Shown: positions 8,504 to 9,109 of the stretch, one piece after another
Numbering within the stretch: position 1 is the stretch's first letter
Layout: each line of letters opens with the position of its first letter
Assembly: GCA_009703165.1 (NCBI GenBank)
Contig: WLGP01000026.1
Location: 1-9,109 of the forward strand
Source: Actinomycetota bacterium
GTDB lineage: Bacteria; Actinomycetota; Actinomycetes; Nanopelagicales; Nanopelagicaceae
Reading direction: 5' to 3'
DNA: 9,109 nucleotides
Position numbers and translations under genes: made by a program
Notes under the pieces: model-generated
What the model was told of the DNA's origin: nothing
The model's database searches: none
What the model saw: only the letters and a program-made list of their open reading frames with translations

Positions 8504-9109
8504 CTACTCCTTATTCTCCTTAGCCAACTTCTTTGGATCTTTATCATCATGAAGAGGATCGCCCATACGTCCTGCATGAGCCTTCAAATCTGGATTCTTG
8601 GAACTCTTGATCAAGCTCAAGATTGTGGTGATCGCAAGAATTACGACGATAACGAGCAAGCTGACATTTGTCGGAACCTTAGGAATTGAAGCAAACTCTT
8701 CGTGTAGGTAAGTCAAAATCAACTTTCCTCCGATGAAGATAAGGATCACTGAAAGACCGATTGATAGATAGACCAATCGATCGAGAAGTCCCTTGATGAG
8801 GAAGTAGAGGGCACGTAGTCCAAGGAGTGCAAAGGCATTTGCAGCAAAGACTAGGTATGGCTCAGATGTAATTCCAAATGTTGCTGGGATTGAATCAAGA
8901 GCAAAGAGAAGGTCGGTTGTTGCAATTGCAACCATCACCATAAACATCGGAGTAGCAAAGCGCTTGCCATCTAACTTAATGAACATCTTGGTGCCGTGGT
9001 ATTCATCAACCATTGCAACCTTTTTGCGGACTGTGCGAATCAGAACGTTGTCATTTGGATCTGGATCTTCATCCCAGTGTCTAAAGAGGCCGACACCAGT
9101 CCAGATCAA
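8504..9109 (-). CDS. TerC family integral membrane protein (C-terminal part)
   Basis: This is the C-terminal 201 residues of a TerC-family membrane protein, with the N-terminus beyond the window edge; TerC/Alx proteins are usually somewhat over 300 residues. The family hallmark TTDLLFALDSIPATFGIT is present, followed by NAFALLGLRALYFLI. The intracellular loop before it contains RHWDEDPDPNDN and the DEYHGTKMF segment typical of the Alx-like branch. Several hydrophobic helices precede a charged, lysine-rich tail ending in KENKE. Members have been linked to tellurite resistance and, more recently, to manganese export, the latter being the likelier physiological role. The TTG at the window edge is probably an internal Leu codon, not a start. 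The gene converges with the TauE gene, with only 16 bases between stops and no convincing terminator. Confidence 0.92.
   Translation of the reverse strand: MIWTGVGLFRHWDEDPDPNDNVLIRTVRKKVAMVDEYHGTKMFIKLDGKRFATPMFMVMVAIATTDLLFALDSIPATFGITSEPYLVFAANAFALLGLRALYFLIKGLLDRLVYLSIGLSVILIFIGGKLILTYLHEEFASIPKVPTNVSLLVIVVILAITTILSLIKSSKNPDLKAHAGRMGDPLHDDKDPKKLAKENKE

Noticed and set aside
8488..8530. Possible bidirectional terminator between the TauE and TerC genes (GAGT...ACTC)
   Set aside because: There are only four paired bases with an 8-base loop and no T-run on either side; the gap between stops is only 16 bases.

Overview
This window looks like chromosomal DNA of a free-living, small-genome actinobacterium. 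By eye the base composition is close to half GC, intergenic gaps are very short, stop/start overlaps (GTGA, TGATG, ATGA) are frequent, one gene appears to start on a leaderless transcript, and several proteins are of types familiar from Actinobacteria. A freshwater Nanopelagicales (acI)-type genome would fit, but that assignment is an inference. I see no rRNA, tRNA, insertion sequence, CRISPR array or phage gene.

Layout. (1) Positions 1-3137, plus strand: a tightly packed run of an MFS transporter, a DUF1905 protein, a membrane-anchored CopC-type copper-binding protein, a small protein of unknown function, and an AlkD-like DNA alkylation repair protein. Three of the four internal junctions overlap and the fourth has a 4-base gap, so this is probably one operon. 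(2) Positions 3103-5265, minus strand: a full-length catalase-peroxidase (KatG) whose last 35 bases overlap the end of the alkD-like gene tail to tail. (3) Positions 5266-5374: a compact divergent regulatory region between katG and a DUF4287-DUF1801 protein (5375-5932) that appears to be translated from a leaderless mRNA. (4) Positions 5956-8487, plus strand: a perfect inverted repeat ATACCCC-CA-GGGGTAT, followed by an operon of a persulfide-dioxygenase-like metallo-beta-lactamase/rhodanese fusion, a single-domain rhodanese and a TauE/SafE permease. (5) Positions 8504-9109, minus strand: the C-terminal part of a TerC-family membrane protein, cut by the window edge and convergent with the TauE gene.

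How it fits together. The strongest reading is a reactive-sulfur detoxification operon equivalent to the cst system of Firmicutes. The order dioxygenase-pseudorhodanese-rhodanese fusion, rhodanese, TauE exporter matches that system in content, and the upstream palindrome matches the operator type bound by the CsoR/CstR repressor family. Neither the repressor nor a sulfide:quinone oxidoreductase is in the window. Next to it are peroxide defence (KatG), DNA alkylation repair (AlkD-like), copper handling (CopC) and possibly manganese export (TerC), which gives the region a stress and metal homeostasis character. The features most worth a second look are the operator, the apparent loss of the conserved iron-binding Asp in the dioxygenase domain, and a hairpin that buries the TauE start codon.
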